Part shown: positions 20,978 to 31,142 of the stretch, piece after piece | How the letters are laid out: each line of letters starts with the position of its first letter | How positions within the stretch are numbered: the stretch's first letter is position 1 | Origin: Allosphingosinicella deserti | GTDB taxonomy: Bacteria; Pseudomonadota; Alphaproteobacteria; Sphingomonadales; Sphingomonadaceae | Reading direction: 5' to 3' | Assembly (NCBI RefSeq): GCF_003012735.1 | Contig: NZ_PXYI01000014.1 | Location: 1-64,000, forward strand | Length of the DNA stretch: 64,000 nucleotides | Made by a program: the position numbers and the translations under genes | The notes under the pieces: model-generated | The model's input: the letters and a program-made list of their open reading frames with translations, nothing else | What the model was told of the DNA's origin: nothing | Database searches by the model: none

Positions 20978-22897
20978 GTGACCGACACCCCGACCGACCG
21001 CTTCAACGAAGAGAAATCCGCTTACACCGTCCGCGGGTCCGATCAGCCGGACATCGAGCTGGGCTGTGCGGCGATCCGTGCGGTGGTGAAGACCCTGCCG
21101 GTGCGGCCGGGCGTGTACCGGATGCTCGATGCCAAGGGCGAAGTGCTCTACGTCGGCAAGGCGCGCGCGCTGAAGAACCGGGTGACCAATTACACCCAGG
21201 TGTCGCGCCTGACGAAGCGGCTGCAGCGCATGGTCGCGCAGACACGGTCGATGCAGATCGTCACCACCAACACCGAAGCGGAAGCGCTGCTGCTCGAGGC
21301 GCAGTTGATCAAGCGCTACCGGCCACCCTACAACGTGCTGCTGCGGGACGACAAAAGCTTCCCGTTCATCCTGCTGCGCGAGGATCATGAATTCCCGCAG
21401 GTGCGCAAGCATCGCGGTGCGCGCCGGCACAAGGGGCAATATTACGGCCCGTTCGCAAGCGCAGGATCGGTCACGCGGACCCTCAATGCGCTTCAGAAGC
21501 TGTTCCTGCTGCGCAGCTGCACCGATACCTTCCTCGCCACCCGCGACCGGCCTTGCCTGCTCTACCAGATCAAGCGCTGCTCCGCGCCCTGCGTGGGACG
21601 GATCAGCGAGGACGGTTATGCCGAGCTCGTCCAGGATGCGAAGGACTATCTCGCCGGCAAGTCGACCCGGGTGCAACAGAAGCTTGCGGCGTCGATGCAG
21701 CAGGCCGCCGAGGCGATGGATTTCGAGATGGCCGCGCTCTATCGCGACCGGCTTCGCGCGCTGACCTTCATCCAGGGCACCCAGACCATTGCCGCCGAAG
21801 GCATGGGCGATGCCGACATTTTCGCGCTGGCGGCGAAGGGCGGAACGATCTCGATCCAGGCCTTCTTCATCCGCGGCGGCAACAATTGGGGCCATCGCAG
21901 CTTTTTCCCCGCCCACACTGCCGAGGTGCCGGAGGAGGAGGTGCTGACTTCGTTCCTAATGCAATTCTACGAGGAGCTGCCGCCGCCCAAGTTGATCCTC
22001 GTCGATCGGGCGCTTTCCGAAGAGGCGTTGCTCGCCGAAGCCTTGTCGGAACGCGCCGAACGCAAGGTGACGTTGAAGGAACCCAAGCGCGGAGACCAGG
22101 CGCGGATGATGCGCCAGGCGCAGCGCAACGCGGAGGAGGAGCTTGATCGGCACCTGGCGGAATCATCGACCCAGGTGCGCAACCTGCGGGCGATCGCCGA
22201 GATGTTCGAAATGTCCGAGACCCCGAAGCGGATCGAAGTTTACGACAACAGCCATGTGATGGGCACCAACGCCGTCGGCGCGATGATCGTCGCCGGCCCG
22301 GAAGGTTTCCTCAAGAACCAGTATCGCAAGTTCAACATCAAGCGGGCGGAGACGGTGCCCGGCGACGATTTCGCGATGATGCGCGAAGTGCTCGGCCGTC
22401 GCTTCGCCCGGCTCGAGAAAGAGGATCCCGATCGCAGCCGCGGCGACTGGCCGGATCTGCTGCTGATCGACGGCGGGAAGGGCCAGCTCAATGCGGTGCT
22501 CGAGACGCTGGAGTGCGCCGGCATCCACGACGTGCCGGTGGTCGGCATTTCCAAGGGGCCGGATCGCAATGCCGGGCGCGAGGTGATGCATCTGCCCGGC
22601 GGGCGCGAGCTGACCCTGCCGGTCAATTCGCCGGTGCTGTTCTACCTGCAGCGGCTGCGCGACGAAGCCCACCGCTTTGCGATCGGTGCGCATCGGCAGA
22701 AGCGGGCCAAGAGCATGACGTCGTCGCCGCTCGACGAGGTTCCGGGAATCGGGCCCGGGCGCAAGCGCGCCCTGCTGATGCACTTCGGCACCGCCAAGGC
22801 GGTCAAAGGCGCGGCGCTGGAGGATCTCGAAAAGGCGCCCGGCATCTCCAAGGGCACGGCGCGCGCCATTTACGATTATTTTCATTCCGGCGGCTAA
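20978..22897 (+). CDS. uvrC: Excinuclease ABC subunit C
   Basis: 639 residues, GTG start. Domains in order: GIY-YIG nuclease (RPGVYRMLDAKGEVLYVGKA), a Cys-containing UvrC segment (RPCLLYQIKRCSAPC), a UVR/UvrB-binding motif (AMDFEMAALYRDRL), an RNase H-like nuclease half (EVYDNSHVMGTNAVGAMIV and LLIDGGKGQLNA) and C-terminal helix-hairpin-helices (DEVPGIGPGRKRALL). It cuts both sides of a lesion in nucleotide excision repair with UvrAB. Confidence 0.98.
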   Translation: MTDTPTDRFNEEKSAYTVRGSDQPDIELGCAAIRAVVKTLPVRPGVYRMLDAKGEVLYVGKARALKNRVTNYTQVSRLTKRLQRMVAQTRSMQIVTTNTEAEALLLEAQLIKRYRPPYNVLLRDDKSFPFILLREDHEFPQVRKHRGARRHKGQYYGPFASAGSVTRTLNALQKLFLLRSCTDTFLATRDRPCLLYQIKRCSAPCVGRISEDGYAELVQDAKDYLAGKSTRVQQKLAASMQQAAEAMDFEMAALYRDRLRALTFIQGTQTIAAEGMGDADIFALAAKGGTISIQAFFIRGGNNWGHRSFFPAHTAEVPEEEVLTSFLMQFYEELPPPKLILVDRALSEEALLAEALSERAERKVTLKEPKRGDQARMMRQAQRNAEEELDRHLAESSTQVRNLRAIAEMFEMSETPKRIEVYDNSHVMGTNAVGAMIVAGPEGFLKNQYRKFNIKRAETVPGDDFAMMREVLGRRFARLEKEDPDRSRGDWPDLLLIDGGKGQLNAVLETLECAGIHDVPVVGISKGPDRNAGREVMHLPGGRELTLPVNSPVLFYLQRLRDEAHRFAIGAHRQKRAKSMTSSPLDEVPGIGPGRKRALLMHFGTAKAVKGAALEDLEKAPGISKGTARAIYDYFHSGG

Positions 22898-22907
22898 GCC
22901 CCGGAGG

Positions 22908-23858
22908 ATGGCAACCCCAGTCCTCCTCACCGTCGACACCGAGCTCACCTGGGGGCCTTACGCCCGCGGTGCGTCGTGGCAGGAGAATCTGGCGCGGTCG
23001 TTCGATCCGGCCGGAGTCGGCGTATCGTGGCAGCTCGAGCTGCTGCGTGAGCATAAGCTCAAGGCCTGCTTCTTCGTCGATCCCATGCCCGCGGAACATT
23101 ATGGTCTCGTACCGATCCGGCAGATGATCGGGCCGATCCTGAACGCGGGCCAGGAGGTGCAGCTTCACCTGCATCCCTGCTGGCGAAGCATTGCGGCGGG
23201 GGTACGCGAGGGTGCGGATTTCGAGCTCACCTGCTTCGATGCCGCGGGACAAAGCGATCTTGTCATGGCGGCGCGGCGCCTGCTGATCGAGGCGGGGGCA
23301 CCCCCGCCCACCGCCTTTCGCTCCGGAAGCTATGCCGCAGACGTCCGCACGTTGGCTGCTTTGGCAGGAGCTGGAATCCGCTACGACAGCAGCCACAACG
23401 GTTCGCATCACCCGGTGCCGAGTGCCTTGCCGTTGACGCCGGCGCAGATCGCGCCGCTGGAGGTCGCCGGAATCGTCGAGGTGCCGGTGTCGCAGATCGA
23501 GGATCGTGCCGGCCGGCTTCGCCACCTCCAGCTGTGCGCGGTCTCGATGGAGGAAATGGAGGCGGCGCTGGTCCATGCCGAGGCGGAGTCGCACCCGATC
23601 GTGACCCTGGTCAGCCACAGTTTCGAATTCGCCAGCCGCGACGGGCAGCGCCCGAACCGAACGCTCGCCCGCCGGTTCGAGAAGCTCTGCGCCTTCCTTG
23701 CCGATCAGGCCGAACGTTTTCCGACCGTCCACTTCGCCGATCTGACGGACCTTCCACTGGACCGGCCGGCGCGGCCGCTTCCGGCGGACCGGCTCCGAAC
23801 CACGCGGCGCATGGCGCAGCAACTCTGGTCGAACCTCGTCTATGAGCGGTCGCTGTGA
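22908..23858 (+). CDS. Polysaccharide deacetylase-like (NodB-fold) protein
   Basis: 316 residues without signal peptide. It begins with LLTVDTELTWGP, in which Asp and Glu take the place of the usual TFDD motif, and has a HLHP motif (QLHLHPCW) and a RSGSYAADVRTLAALAGAGIRYD segment, all typical of NodB-fold deacetylases. Its stop overlaps the GTG of the next gene, so the two are translated together. The pair may modify a surface glycan. Substrate unknown. Confidence 0.7.
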   Translation: MATPVLLTVDTELTWGPYARGASWQENLARSFDPAGVGVSWQLELLREHKLKACFFVDPMPAEHYGLVPIRQMIGPILNAGQEVQLHLHPCWRSIAAGVREGADFELTCFDAAGQSDLVMAARRLLIEAGAPPPTAFRSGSYAADVRTLAALAGAGIRYDSSHNGSHHPVPSALPLTPAQIAPLEVAGIVEVPVSQIEDRAGRLRHLQLCAVSMEEMEAALVHAEAESHPIVTLVSHSFEFASRDGQRPNRTLARRFEKLCAFLADQAERFPTVHFADLTDLPLDRPARPLPADRLRTTRRMAQQLWSNLVYERSL

Positions 23859-24763
23859 CGGCCTCGGTCGCACTTCCGTTTCGGATCGGCGCGCGCACGC
23901 TCTGGCGGGTGCGGCGTCGGCTGACCCGCGTCCCCGTGTCGCTCCAGCAGGCGCAGGCGGGCGAGGTGCCGACCTTGCGTGGCGTGGAGGGGGCCAACGA
24001 CGGCTTCCTGATCCTGTCGCTTCCGGCCGATCGGCTCGACAGCGTTCTTGCGCAGAACAGCGGGCTGAAGCCGTTCGTGCGCCAGCGCTACAACCGTTTC
24101 TACGCGCGTCTGGACTCAAGCTTCGACGCCTATCTGGCCGGCTTCTCGGCCAAGAGTCGCTCGACCCTCAAGCGCAAGGTCCGCAAGTTCACTGAGCGCT
24201 CGGGCGGAACGCTGGATCTGCGCTGCTATCGTGATGTGGCCGAGGTGGACGACTTCCACCGCGCGGCCCGGCACGTCTCGGCACGAAGCTATCAGGAGCA
24301 GTTGCTCGACGCCGGTCTGCCCGACGGGGACGGGGCCTTGGCGGAGATGCGATGCCTGGCCTCCCGCGACTCGATGCGTGGCTGGATCCTGTCGCTCGAC
24401 GGCGAGCCGATCGCCTATCTCTACGCGCCGGCCGAGGGGGCAACTCTGATCTATGCCTATCTCGGCTACGATCCCGACTTCGCGGACATTTCGCCGGGCA
24501 CGGTTCTGCAGTTCGAAGCGATGCGGCAGCTGATGGAGGAGGGGCGCTTCCGGCTGTTCGACTTCACCGAGGGCGAGGGGCAGCACAAAAGGACCTTCTC
24601 GACCGGCGAAGTCGCCTGCGTCGATCTGCTGCTGCTGAAGCCTACGCTCCCGAACCTGATCGTCGGTGCGTCGCTCGCAGGGTTCGACGCCGGTGTGGCA
24701 GGGATCAAGCGCATCCTTCGCTCGCCTGCGCTCCAGGGCCTCGCCCGCCGCCTCCGCCGCTGA
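23855..24763 (+). CDS. FemAB/BioF2-type GNAT acetyltransferase
   Basis: 302 residues, GTG start overlapping the previous stop. The central [13 protein letters not shown] helix and the C-terminal half with [24 protein letters not shown] followed by [17 protein letters not shown] and [15 protein letters not shown] are typical of the CelD/BcsL-like acetyltransferase domain found in polysaccharide loci. It probably acts with the preceding deacetylase-like protein. Confidence 0.75.
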   Translation: MTASVALPFRIGARTLWRVRRRLTRVPVSLQQAQAGEVPTLRGVEGANDGFLILSLPADRLDSVLAQNSGLKPFVRQRYNRFYARLDSSFDAYLAGFSAKSRSTLKRKVRKFTERSGGTLDLRCYRDVAEVDDFHRAARHVSARSYQEQLLDAGLPDGDGALAEMRCLASRDSMRGWILSLDGEPIAYLYAPAEGATLIYAYLGYDPDFADISPGTVLQFEAMRQLMEEGRFRLFDFTEGEGQHKRTFSTGEVACVDLLLLKPTLPNLIVGASLAGFDAGVAGIKRILRSPALQGLARRLRR

Positions 24764-24777
24764 TAGTCTCCGCCGCG

Positions 24778-25512
24778 ATGCGGCTCGAGACCCAGGCGAT
24801 CATCTGCGCGGTTCGGCCGCATGGCGAGCATGCCGCGATCGTGCGTGCGCTGACGCCGGGCGCCGGCATTCAGGCCGGCTACGTGCGCGGCGGCAAGTCG
24901 CGCACCTTGCGGCCGGTATTGCTCCCCGGCAATCTCGTCGCCGCCGAATATCGCGCGCGCACCGAGGATCAGCTTCCACATATGAGCCTGGAACTGGTTG
25001 CCAGCCGCGGGGCGCTGCTGTCGGAGCCGCTTCCGGCGGCTGCCATCGAATGGGCGACGGCGCTCACCGCCGCCGCACTGCCGGAGGGGCAGCCCTATCC
25101 CAGGCTGTACGAGGCGCTGGATGGTTTGCTTTCCGCCGTGGAAGCGGCGCCCGCCGCGCGGGGCTGGGCGACCGCGCTGGTGCGGTACGAGTTGCTGCTG
25201 CTCGCCGAACTCGGCTTCGGCCTCGATCTTTCGGAATGCGCCGCTACCGGGGTCGAAAGCGACCTTGCTTATGTAAGTCCCCGCAGCGGGCGTGCCGTCA
25301 GTGCCGTTGCGGGCGAGGGCTATCGCGACCGCCTGTTCGCCTTGCCCCCGTTCCTGCTCGACGGCGGCCCGGCGGCGTGGAGCGATATTTTCGACGGCCT
25401 GCGGATCACCGGCCATTTTCTCACCCGCGACATCCTGATCGAGCGCCAGGCGGATGTGCTCGCTGCCCGCGAGCGGTTGATCGGCCGATTGAAGCGGATC
25501 GGAGGCGCCTGA
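24778..25512 (+). CDS. recO: DNA repair protein RecO
   Basis: 244 residues. N-terminal OB-fold with [21 protein letters not shown] and [20 protein letters not shown]; a helical C-terminal half with [20 protein letters not shown] and FLTRDIL. Zinc-binding Cys residues present in some RecO are not evident. RecO loads RecA with RecR in the RecFOR pathway. Confidence 0.93.
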   Translation: MRLETQAIICAVRPHGEHAAIVRALTPGAGIQAGYVRGGKSRTLRPVLLPGNLVAAEYRARTEDQLPHMSLELVASRGALLSEPLPAAAIEWATALTAAALPEGQPYPRLYEALDGLLSAVEAAPAARGWATALVRYELLLLAELGFGLDLSECAATGVESDLAYVSPRSGRAVSAVAGEGYRDRLFALPPFLLDGGPAAWSDIFDGLRITGHFLTRDILIERQADVLAARERLIGRLKRIGGA

Positions 25513-25640
25513 CACGGCCCGGCGTTCGGCCAAGAAAATCGCGCAAGAACGGCGCGTTGCTTGCGGTTCGGCCCCCTCCCATTATGGTCGCCGCCATCCG
25601 CCCCGGCGCACGTTCGGGGCCGCTCAACGGAGTTTCGAAC

Positions 25641-27812
25641 TTGAAGGCATTCCTCTTTGCCTCGGCCGCCGCCATGTCGCTGGCGGCCTGCACCAGCGCC
25701 ACCGACACCGCCCCCGTTCAATCCGCCGCCGCCGAACCGGCCGTGGCTCCCGTGGAAGCCCCAGTGACCGTGCCCGACAACATCCTGCTCGCCAATTGGA
25801 CGGGCGCCTATGACGGGGTTCCGCCCTGGGACCAGGTCAAGCCCGAGCTGTTCCCGGAAGCCATCCAGTTCGGCATCGACGAACAGCGCCGCGAGGTTCG
25901 CGCGATCGCCGACAGCGCGGAGGCGCCGACGTTCGCCAACACGGTCGAGGCGCTGGAAAAGGCCGGCCAGCGGCTCGACCGCGTGCTGTCGATGTTCGGC
26001 GTAATGACGTCGAACATGGCGACGCCGGCGTACCAGGCGCTCGACAAGGAATGGTCGCCCAAGCTTTCGGCCGCCTCGGACGAGATCACCCTCGATCCGA
26101 AGCTGTTCCAGCGTATCAAGGCGGTCTACGAGGCGCGCGCAAGCGCCGGCCTCGACGCCAAGCAGCAGCGCCTCGTCACCCGCCTGTACGAGAGCTTCGT
26201 CCGGCGCGGCGCCAATCTGACGTCCGAGCAGAAGCAGCAGCTTTCGGCCTACAATTCGCAGCTTGCCGAGAAGTTCGCGACCTTCAGCGAGAAGGTGCTC
26301 GCTGACGAGAGCACTCACATCGTGGCCACGGACGCGGAGCTGAAAGGCGTTCCGGCGGACATCAAGGCTGCCGCGGCCTCGGCCGCCAAGGAGCGCGGGC
26401 TGCCGGCCGGCAGCTTCGCGATCGTCAACACGCGCTCCGCCGTCGATCCGGTGCTGACCTTCGCCGACAATCGCGCGCTGCGCGAGAAGGTGTGGCGCGC
26501 CTTCGTCAACCGCGGCGACAACAAGGGGGCGAACGACACCAACCAGACGATTGCCGAAATCGTCAAGCTGCGCGCCGGTCGTGCCAAGTTGCTCGGCTTC
26601 GCAAGCCATGCCGAAGCGCGCATGCAGGACACGATGGCCAAGACGCCGCCCAAGGCGATGGAGCTGATGATGGGCGTGTGGCCGGCGGCGGTCGCACGGG
26701 TGAAGGAAGAGGTTGCGGACCAGCAGGCGCTCGCCCGCAAGACCGAGCCCAAGCTGGTGATCGAGCCCTGGGATTACCGCTACTATCAGGAGAAGGTGCG
26801 CAAGGCCCGCTACAACCTCTCCCAGGAAGAGGTGAAACCCTATTTCGAGCTGAACAACATCATCGAGGCTTCTTATTGGGCGGCGGGCGAACTCTACGGG
26901 CTTGATTTCAAGGAGATCACCGGCACCGTTCCGGCCTGGAATCCGGACATTCGGGTGTACAGCGTCACCGATCGCCGCGACGGTCACCAAGTCGGCGTCT
27001 TCTATCGCGACGATTATGCCCGCACCGGCAAGCGCTCTGGGGCCTGGGCGACCACCTATCGCAGCCGCGCCGGACTGCTCGGCGACAAGATCGTACTCGG
27101 CTCCAACAACAACAATTTCGTCAAGCCCGCGCCCGGTGAGCCGGTGCTGATCAGCCTCGACGATGCCGAGACCCTGTTCCACGAGTTCGGGCATGCCATT
27201 CACTATTTCCTGTCGGACGTTCATTATCCGAGCTTCGGCGGTACGCCGCGCGACTTCGTGGAATATCCGAGCCAGGTGAACGAAAATTGGCTGCTGACCC
27301 AGCCGGTGCTCAGTCGTTTCGCCAAGCATTACAAGACCGGGCAGCCGATGTCCGCAGCCCTGATCGACAAGATCGAGAAGGCGTCGACGTTCAACCAGGG
27401 CTTCGCCACGGTCGAATATCTTTCGTCGGCGATCGTCGACATGATGCTGCACATGGATCCGGCCGGCGTGGTCGATCCCGATGCGTTCGAGCGCGATGCA
27501 CTGGCGAAGATCGGCATGCCGCGCGAGATCGTGATGCGGCACCGGCTGCCCCAGTTCAACCACCTGTTCTCGTCCGATGCCTATTCGGCCGGTTATTATT
27601 CCTACCTCTGGTCGGAAACGATGGACGCCGACACCTGGGCGGCATTCGAGGAAGCGGGCAATCCGTTCGACAAGGCGACTGCCGATCGTTTCCGTTCGAC
27701 CCTGCTGTCGACAGGCAACGAGACCGACCGCGCGGAGGCCTATCGTGCGTTCCGCGGACGCGATCCCGACGTGAAGGCGCTGATGCGCAAGCGCGGCTTT
27801 CCGGTGAAATGA
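25641..27812 (+). CDS. dcp: Lipoprotein M3-family dipeptidyl carboxypeptidase (Dcp-like)
   Basis: 723 residues from a TTG start with CGGAG eight bases upstream; an ATG at 25584 is the alternative. A lipobox (AAAMSLAAC) predicts a lipoprotein. The zinc motif HEFGH is at residues 514-518 (TLFHEFGHAIHYF), with the third ligand Glu probably in FVEYPSQVNENW. Such peptidases remove C-terminal dipeptides in the periplasm. Confidence 0.92.
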   Translation: MKAFLFASAAAMSLAACTSATDTAPVQSAAAEPAVAPVEAPVTVPDNILLANWTGAYDGVPPWDQVKPELFPEAIQFGIDEQRREVRAIADSAEAPTFANTVEALEKAGQRLDRVLSMFGVMTSNMATPAYQALDKEWSPKLSAASDEITLDPKLFQRIKAVYEARASAGLDAKQQRLVTRLYESFVRRGANLTSEQKQQLSAYNSQLAEKFATFSEKVLADESTHIVATDAELKGVPADIKAAAASAAKERGLPAGSFAIVNTRSAVDPVLTFADNRALREKVWRAFVNRGDNKGANDTNQTIAEIVKLRAGRAKLLGFASHAEARMQDTMAKTPPKAMELMMGVWPAAVARVKEEVADQQALARKTEPKLVIEPWDYRYYQEKVRKARYNLSQEEVKPYFELNNIIEASYWAAGELYGLDFKEITGTVPAWNPDIRVYSVTDRRDGHQVGVFYRDDYARTGKRSGAWATTYRSRAGLLGDKIVLGSNNNNFVKPAPGEPVLISLDDAETLFHEFGHAIHYFLSDVHYPSFGGTPRDFVEYPSQVNENWLLTQPVLSRFAKHYKTGQPMSAALIDKIEKASTFNQGFATVEYLSSAIVDMMLHMDPAGVVDPDAFERDALAKIGMPREIVMRHRLPQFNHLFSSDAYSAGYYSYLWSETMDADTWAAFEEAGNPFDKATADRFRSTLLSTGNETDRAEAYRAFRGRDPDVKALMRKRGFPVK

Positions 27813-27819
27813 GACGAGC

Positions 27820-27843
27820 GGGCCCGGCAGCGATGCCGGGCCC
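27820..27843. terminator. Perfect bidirectional hairpin
   Basis: GGGCCCGGCA and TGCCGGGCCC form a perfect ten-pair stem with a GCGA loop, between two convergent genes and within nine bases of both stops. Confidence 0.75.
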
Positions 27844-27851
27844 GTCTGCCA

Positions 27852-28925
27852 TCAGGCACCAGCCTTCACCGCTTGGGCCCAGGCCAATTCCGCGAGCGGC
27901 TCAAGCCCGGCCGCCATCTTGTCGGCATGGGCGGACGCGGCGGTGCCGCGGACGATCCGGCCCTTGATCCCGTGAACGATCGCCGAGAGCCGGAACAGGT
28001 TGAAGGCGATGTAGAAATCGAGGTTCGCGATGCCCTCCCGCCCGGTCCTGCGGCAGTAGTCCGCGACATAATCCGCCTCCGACGGAATGTTGCGGGTGGC
28101 GAGATCGAGCCCGGCGAGGCCGGTGGTGATGCCCGCCGGCATCCGATAGATCATCAGATGATAGCTGAAATCGGCGAGCGGGTGACCGAGCGTCGACAGC
28201 TCCCAGTCGAGCACCGCCAGCACGCGTGGTTCGGTGGGATGGAAGATCATGTTGTCGCAGCGGAAATCGCCATGGATGATCCTCGCCTCGTCCTCGCCGG
28301 GCGGAATGTTGGCCGGGAGCCACTCGACGAGCCGATCCATGGCCGGAACCCGCCCGGCCTCGACATCGCCGAGATACTGGCCCGACCAGCGTGCGATCTG
28401 CCGCTCGAAGTAATTGCCGGGCTTGCCGTAGTCGGCGAGTCCCGCAGCCTCGGGATCGATCGTGTGGAGCCGGGCAATGGTTTCGTTCATCGCGTCGAAA
28501 TATCGGGGCCGATCGGCCTCGGGCACTTGCGGGAAGTCGGCCTCCCAGAAGATCCGGCCCTCGACCATCTCCATCACGTAGAATGCGGTCCCGATGACGC
28601 TTTCGTCGGTGCAGAGGGCATAGGCACGGGCGACCGGGAAGTTCTGGCCGTGCAGGGCGCTGATGACCCGATATTCCCGGTCGACCGCATGGGCACCGGG
28701 CAGCAGCTTGCCCGGCGGCTTGCGGCGCAGCACGTAGGACCGGCCCGGCGTGATCAGCTTGTAGGTCGGGTTGGACTGTCCACCCTTGAACTGCTCGACG
28801 GCAAGCGGACCGGCGAAATCGTCGACCTCGCGTTCCAGCCAGCCGGCGAGCGCCTCGACATCGAACCTGTGCGCATCGCGGACATCGATCGTGCCGCTAT
28901 TCTGGGCGCTCCTGTCCATCTCCAT
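27852..28925 (-). CDS. APH-like phosphotransferase (ACAD10/11-type kinase)
   Basis: 357 residues. It has the kinase-like Brenner motif HGDFRCDNMIFHP and the metal Asp in VLDWELSTLGHPLADFSYH, both typical of phosphotransferases found with acyl-CoA dehydrogenases. In characterised relatives these phosphorylate 4-hydroxy fatty acyl groups before beta-oxidation. No acyl-CoA dehydrogenase lies next to it here; malate synthase is upstream on the same strand. Confidence 0.85.
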   Translation of the reverse strand: MEMDRSAQNSGTIDVRDAHRFDVEALAGWLEREVDDFAGPLAVEQFKGGQSNPTYKLITPGRSYVLRRKPPGKLLPGAHAVDREYRVISALHGQNFPVARAYALCTDESVIGTAFYVMEMVEGRIFWEADFPQVPEADRPRYFDAMNETIARLHTIDPEAAGLADYGKPGNYFERQIARWSGQYLGDVEAGRVPAMDRLVEWLPANIPPGEDEARIIHGDFRCDNMIFHPTEPRVLAVLDWELSTLGHPLADFSYHLMIYRMPAGITTGLAGLDLATRNIPSEADYVADYCRRTGREGIANLDFYIAFNLFRLSAIVHGIKGRIVRGTAASAHADKMAAGLEPLAELAWAQAVKAGA

Positions 28926-28959
28926 CCTCTCTCATCATCTTATGTTCGGGCGGGCGCGG

Positions 28960-31083
28960 TTACTCCGCCGCTTTCAGCAGCAGCCGATGCGCATGCAGGA
29001 CTGGCTCGGTGTAGCCGGACGGTTGGGCCTCGCCATCGAGGATCAGCGCCCGCGCAGCCTGGAAGGCGATGCTGGAGCCCGGATCCGCCGCCATTGGCCG
29101 GTAGGCCGGATCCCCCTCATTCTGGCGATCGACGACCTTGGCCATGCGCACCAGCGCCTGTTCGACCGCATCCCGATCCACAATATCGTGATGCAGCCAA
29201 TTGGCGACGTGCTGGCTGGAAATGCGGCAGGTCGCGCGATCTTCCATCAGGCCGACATCGTGAATGTCGGGCACCTTGGAACAGCCGACTCCCTGATCGA
29301 TCCAGCGGACGACGTAGCCGAGAATGCCCTGAACATTGTTGTCGAGCTCCTCGCGAACTTCATCGGCCGACCAGTTGCGGCCGGCCGCGACTGGAATGGT
29401 GAGCATGTCCGCGAGGCGCGCCGGTGCGCGCCCGGCAATCTCCTGCTGACGTGCAGCGACATCGACCTCATGGTAATGGAGCGCGTGCAGCGTGGCGGCG
29501 GTCGGCGAGGGCACCCAGGCGGTGCTCGCAGCGGCCAGCGGATGGGCAACCTTCTGGGCAAGCATGTCGGCCATGCGATCGGGGATCGCCCACATGCCCT
29601 TTCCGATCTGCGCGCGGCCGTGGAAGCCGCAGGCGAGGCCGACATCGACATTGTTGTCTTCATAGGCCTTCAGCCACGCCGCGCTCTTCATCTCGCCCTT
29701 GCGGATCATCGGAGCCAATTTCGTTGACGTATGGATTTCGTCGCCGGTGCGATCGAGGAAGCCGGTGTTGATGAACACGATGCGGTGGCGGACTGCCTCG
29801 ATCACCGCCGCGAGATTGACGGAGGTTCGGCGCTCCTCGTCCATCACGCCCACCTTGATCGTGCAGCGCGCGAGACCGAGCAGATCCTCCGTGCGGGCGA
29901 ACAGGCGGTCGGCGAAGGCGGCCTCCTCCGGTCCGTGCATCTTCGGCTTGACGATGTAGATCGATCCTGTGGAGCTGTTGGCGCGTGCGCCGTTCAGATC
30001 GTGAAGCGCGATCAGGGAGGTAAACACCGCGTCGGCCAGGCCTTCCTGGACGTCCTCGCCGCCGATCCGCATCATCGGATTGGCCATGAGATGCCCGACG
30101 TTGCGCACGAACAGCAAGGCGCGGCCCTTGAGGGTAAGCGATGTTCCGCCTGGCGCCTTGTAGACCCGGTCAGAGTCGAGACGGCGTTCCACGCTGTGGC
30201 CGCTCTTGGCGAAGCGCGCTGAGAGATCGCCTTTCATCAGCCCGAGCCAGTTGCGATAGACTCCGACCTTCTCGGCAGCATCCACTGCCGCGACCGAATC
30301 TTCGCAATCCATGATCGCGGTGATCGCACTTTCGAGCAGGATGTCGGCGACGCCCGCTTTGTCCTGCCGCGCGATCGGATGGTCTGGATGGAGCACGATC
30401 TCGAGATGGAGATTGTGGTGACGCAGCAGGATGGCGCCTTCGCGCCAACCGGCGAGCAGCGAAGGATCGGCAAGCCCGCCGCGATCCGTCATCAGACGGT
30501 CCTGCTCGATGCGATAGCTCCCGACATCGGCATGGCTGCCCTCCGCAAGCGGGGCAATGCGATCGAGCAGGTCGCGGCCCCAGGCGATCACCCGGGCTCC
30601 GCGGTCGGGGTCGTATCCCGCAGCCGAGGGGCGGTCGCCCATCGCGTCGGTGCCGTACAATGCGTCGTAGAGGCTGCCCCAGCGGGCATTGGCGGCGTTC
30701 AGGGCATAGCGCGCATTGCTCATCGGCACGACCAATTGGGGGCCGGCGATCAGGGCGACTTCCGGATCGATCTTGTCGGTCCCGATGGTGAACGGCGCCG
30801 GGGGATCGACGAGATAACCGATCTCGCGGAGGAATTCTTCTTCTTCGGCAGGGGAGGGGATGTGGCCGCCGAGCGATTCGTTGCGCGAATCGATCTGCGC
30901 CTGGAGCTGCTCGCGGCGGCGCAGAAGCCGCCGGTTCTCGGGGGTGAGATCGCGGATCAGCGCCGACAGGCCGCGCCAGAATTCCGTAGGGTCGAGGCCG
31001 GTGCCGGGGAGCGCCTCGGCCTCGATGAAGGCCTTCAGTTCGGCGTCGATCTCGATGCCCGAAATCAGCTCATATTGCGCCAC
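28960..31083 (-). CDS. glcB: Malate synthase G
   Basis: 707 residues, GTG start with AGGGAG seven bases before. Conserved segments include [33 protein letters not shown]-like [13 protein letters not shown] and [17 protein letters not shown]. The length matches form G (about 720), not form A. It condenses glyoxylate with acetyl-CoA to malate. No isocitrate lyase is in the window. Confidence 0.96.
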   Translation of the reverse strand: MAQYELISGIEIDAELKAFIEAEALPGTGLDPTEFWRGLSALIRDLTPENRRLLRRREQLQAQIDSRNESLGGHIPSPAEEEEFLREIGYLVDPPAPFTIGTDKIDPEVALIAGPQLVVPMSNARYALNAANARWGSLYDALYGTDAMGDRPSAAGYDPDRGARVIAWGRDLLDRIAPLAEGSHADVGSYRIEQDRLMTDRGGLADPSLLAGWREGAILLRHHNLHLEIVLHPDHPIARQDKAGVADILLESAITAIMDCEDSVAAVDAAEKVGVYRNWLGLMKGDLSARFAKSGHSVERRLDSDRVYKAPGGTSLTLKGRALLFVRNVGHLMANPMMRIGGEDVQEGLADAVFTSLIALHDLNGARANSSTGSIYIVKPKMHGPEEAAFADRLFARTEDLLGLARCTIKVGVMDEERRTSVNLAAVIEAVRHRIVFINTGFLDRTGDEIHTSTKLAPMIRKGEMKSAAWLKAYEDNNVDVGLACGFHGRAQIGKGMWAIPDRMADMLAQKVAHPLAAASTAWVPSPTAATLHALHYHEVDVAARQQEIAGRAPARLADMLTIPVAAGRNWSADEVREELDNNVQGILGYVVRWIDQGVGCSKVPDIHDVGLMEDRATCRISSQHVANWLHHDIVDRDAVEQALVRMAKVVDRQNEGDPAYRPMAADPGSSIAFQAARALILDGEAQPSGYTEPVLHAHRLLLKAAE

Positions 31084-31142
31084 GGCCGGCTCCCTCTATC
31101 CTGCGCTGCAACGCGGCGTAACCGCTCCGAACGGGATTATCC

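Noticed and set aside
24666-25640. Extension of the M3 peptidase frame upstream through recO
   Set aside because: It overlaps recO in another frame and is Arg-rich; the lipoprotein signal begins at 25641.
25320-27563. 747-codon minus frame opposite the M3 peptidase
   Set aside because: Shadow frame; the plus strand encodes HEFGH and a lipoprotein signal.
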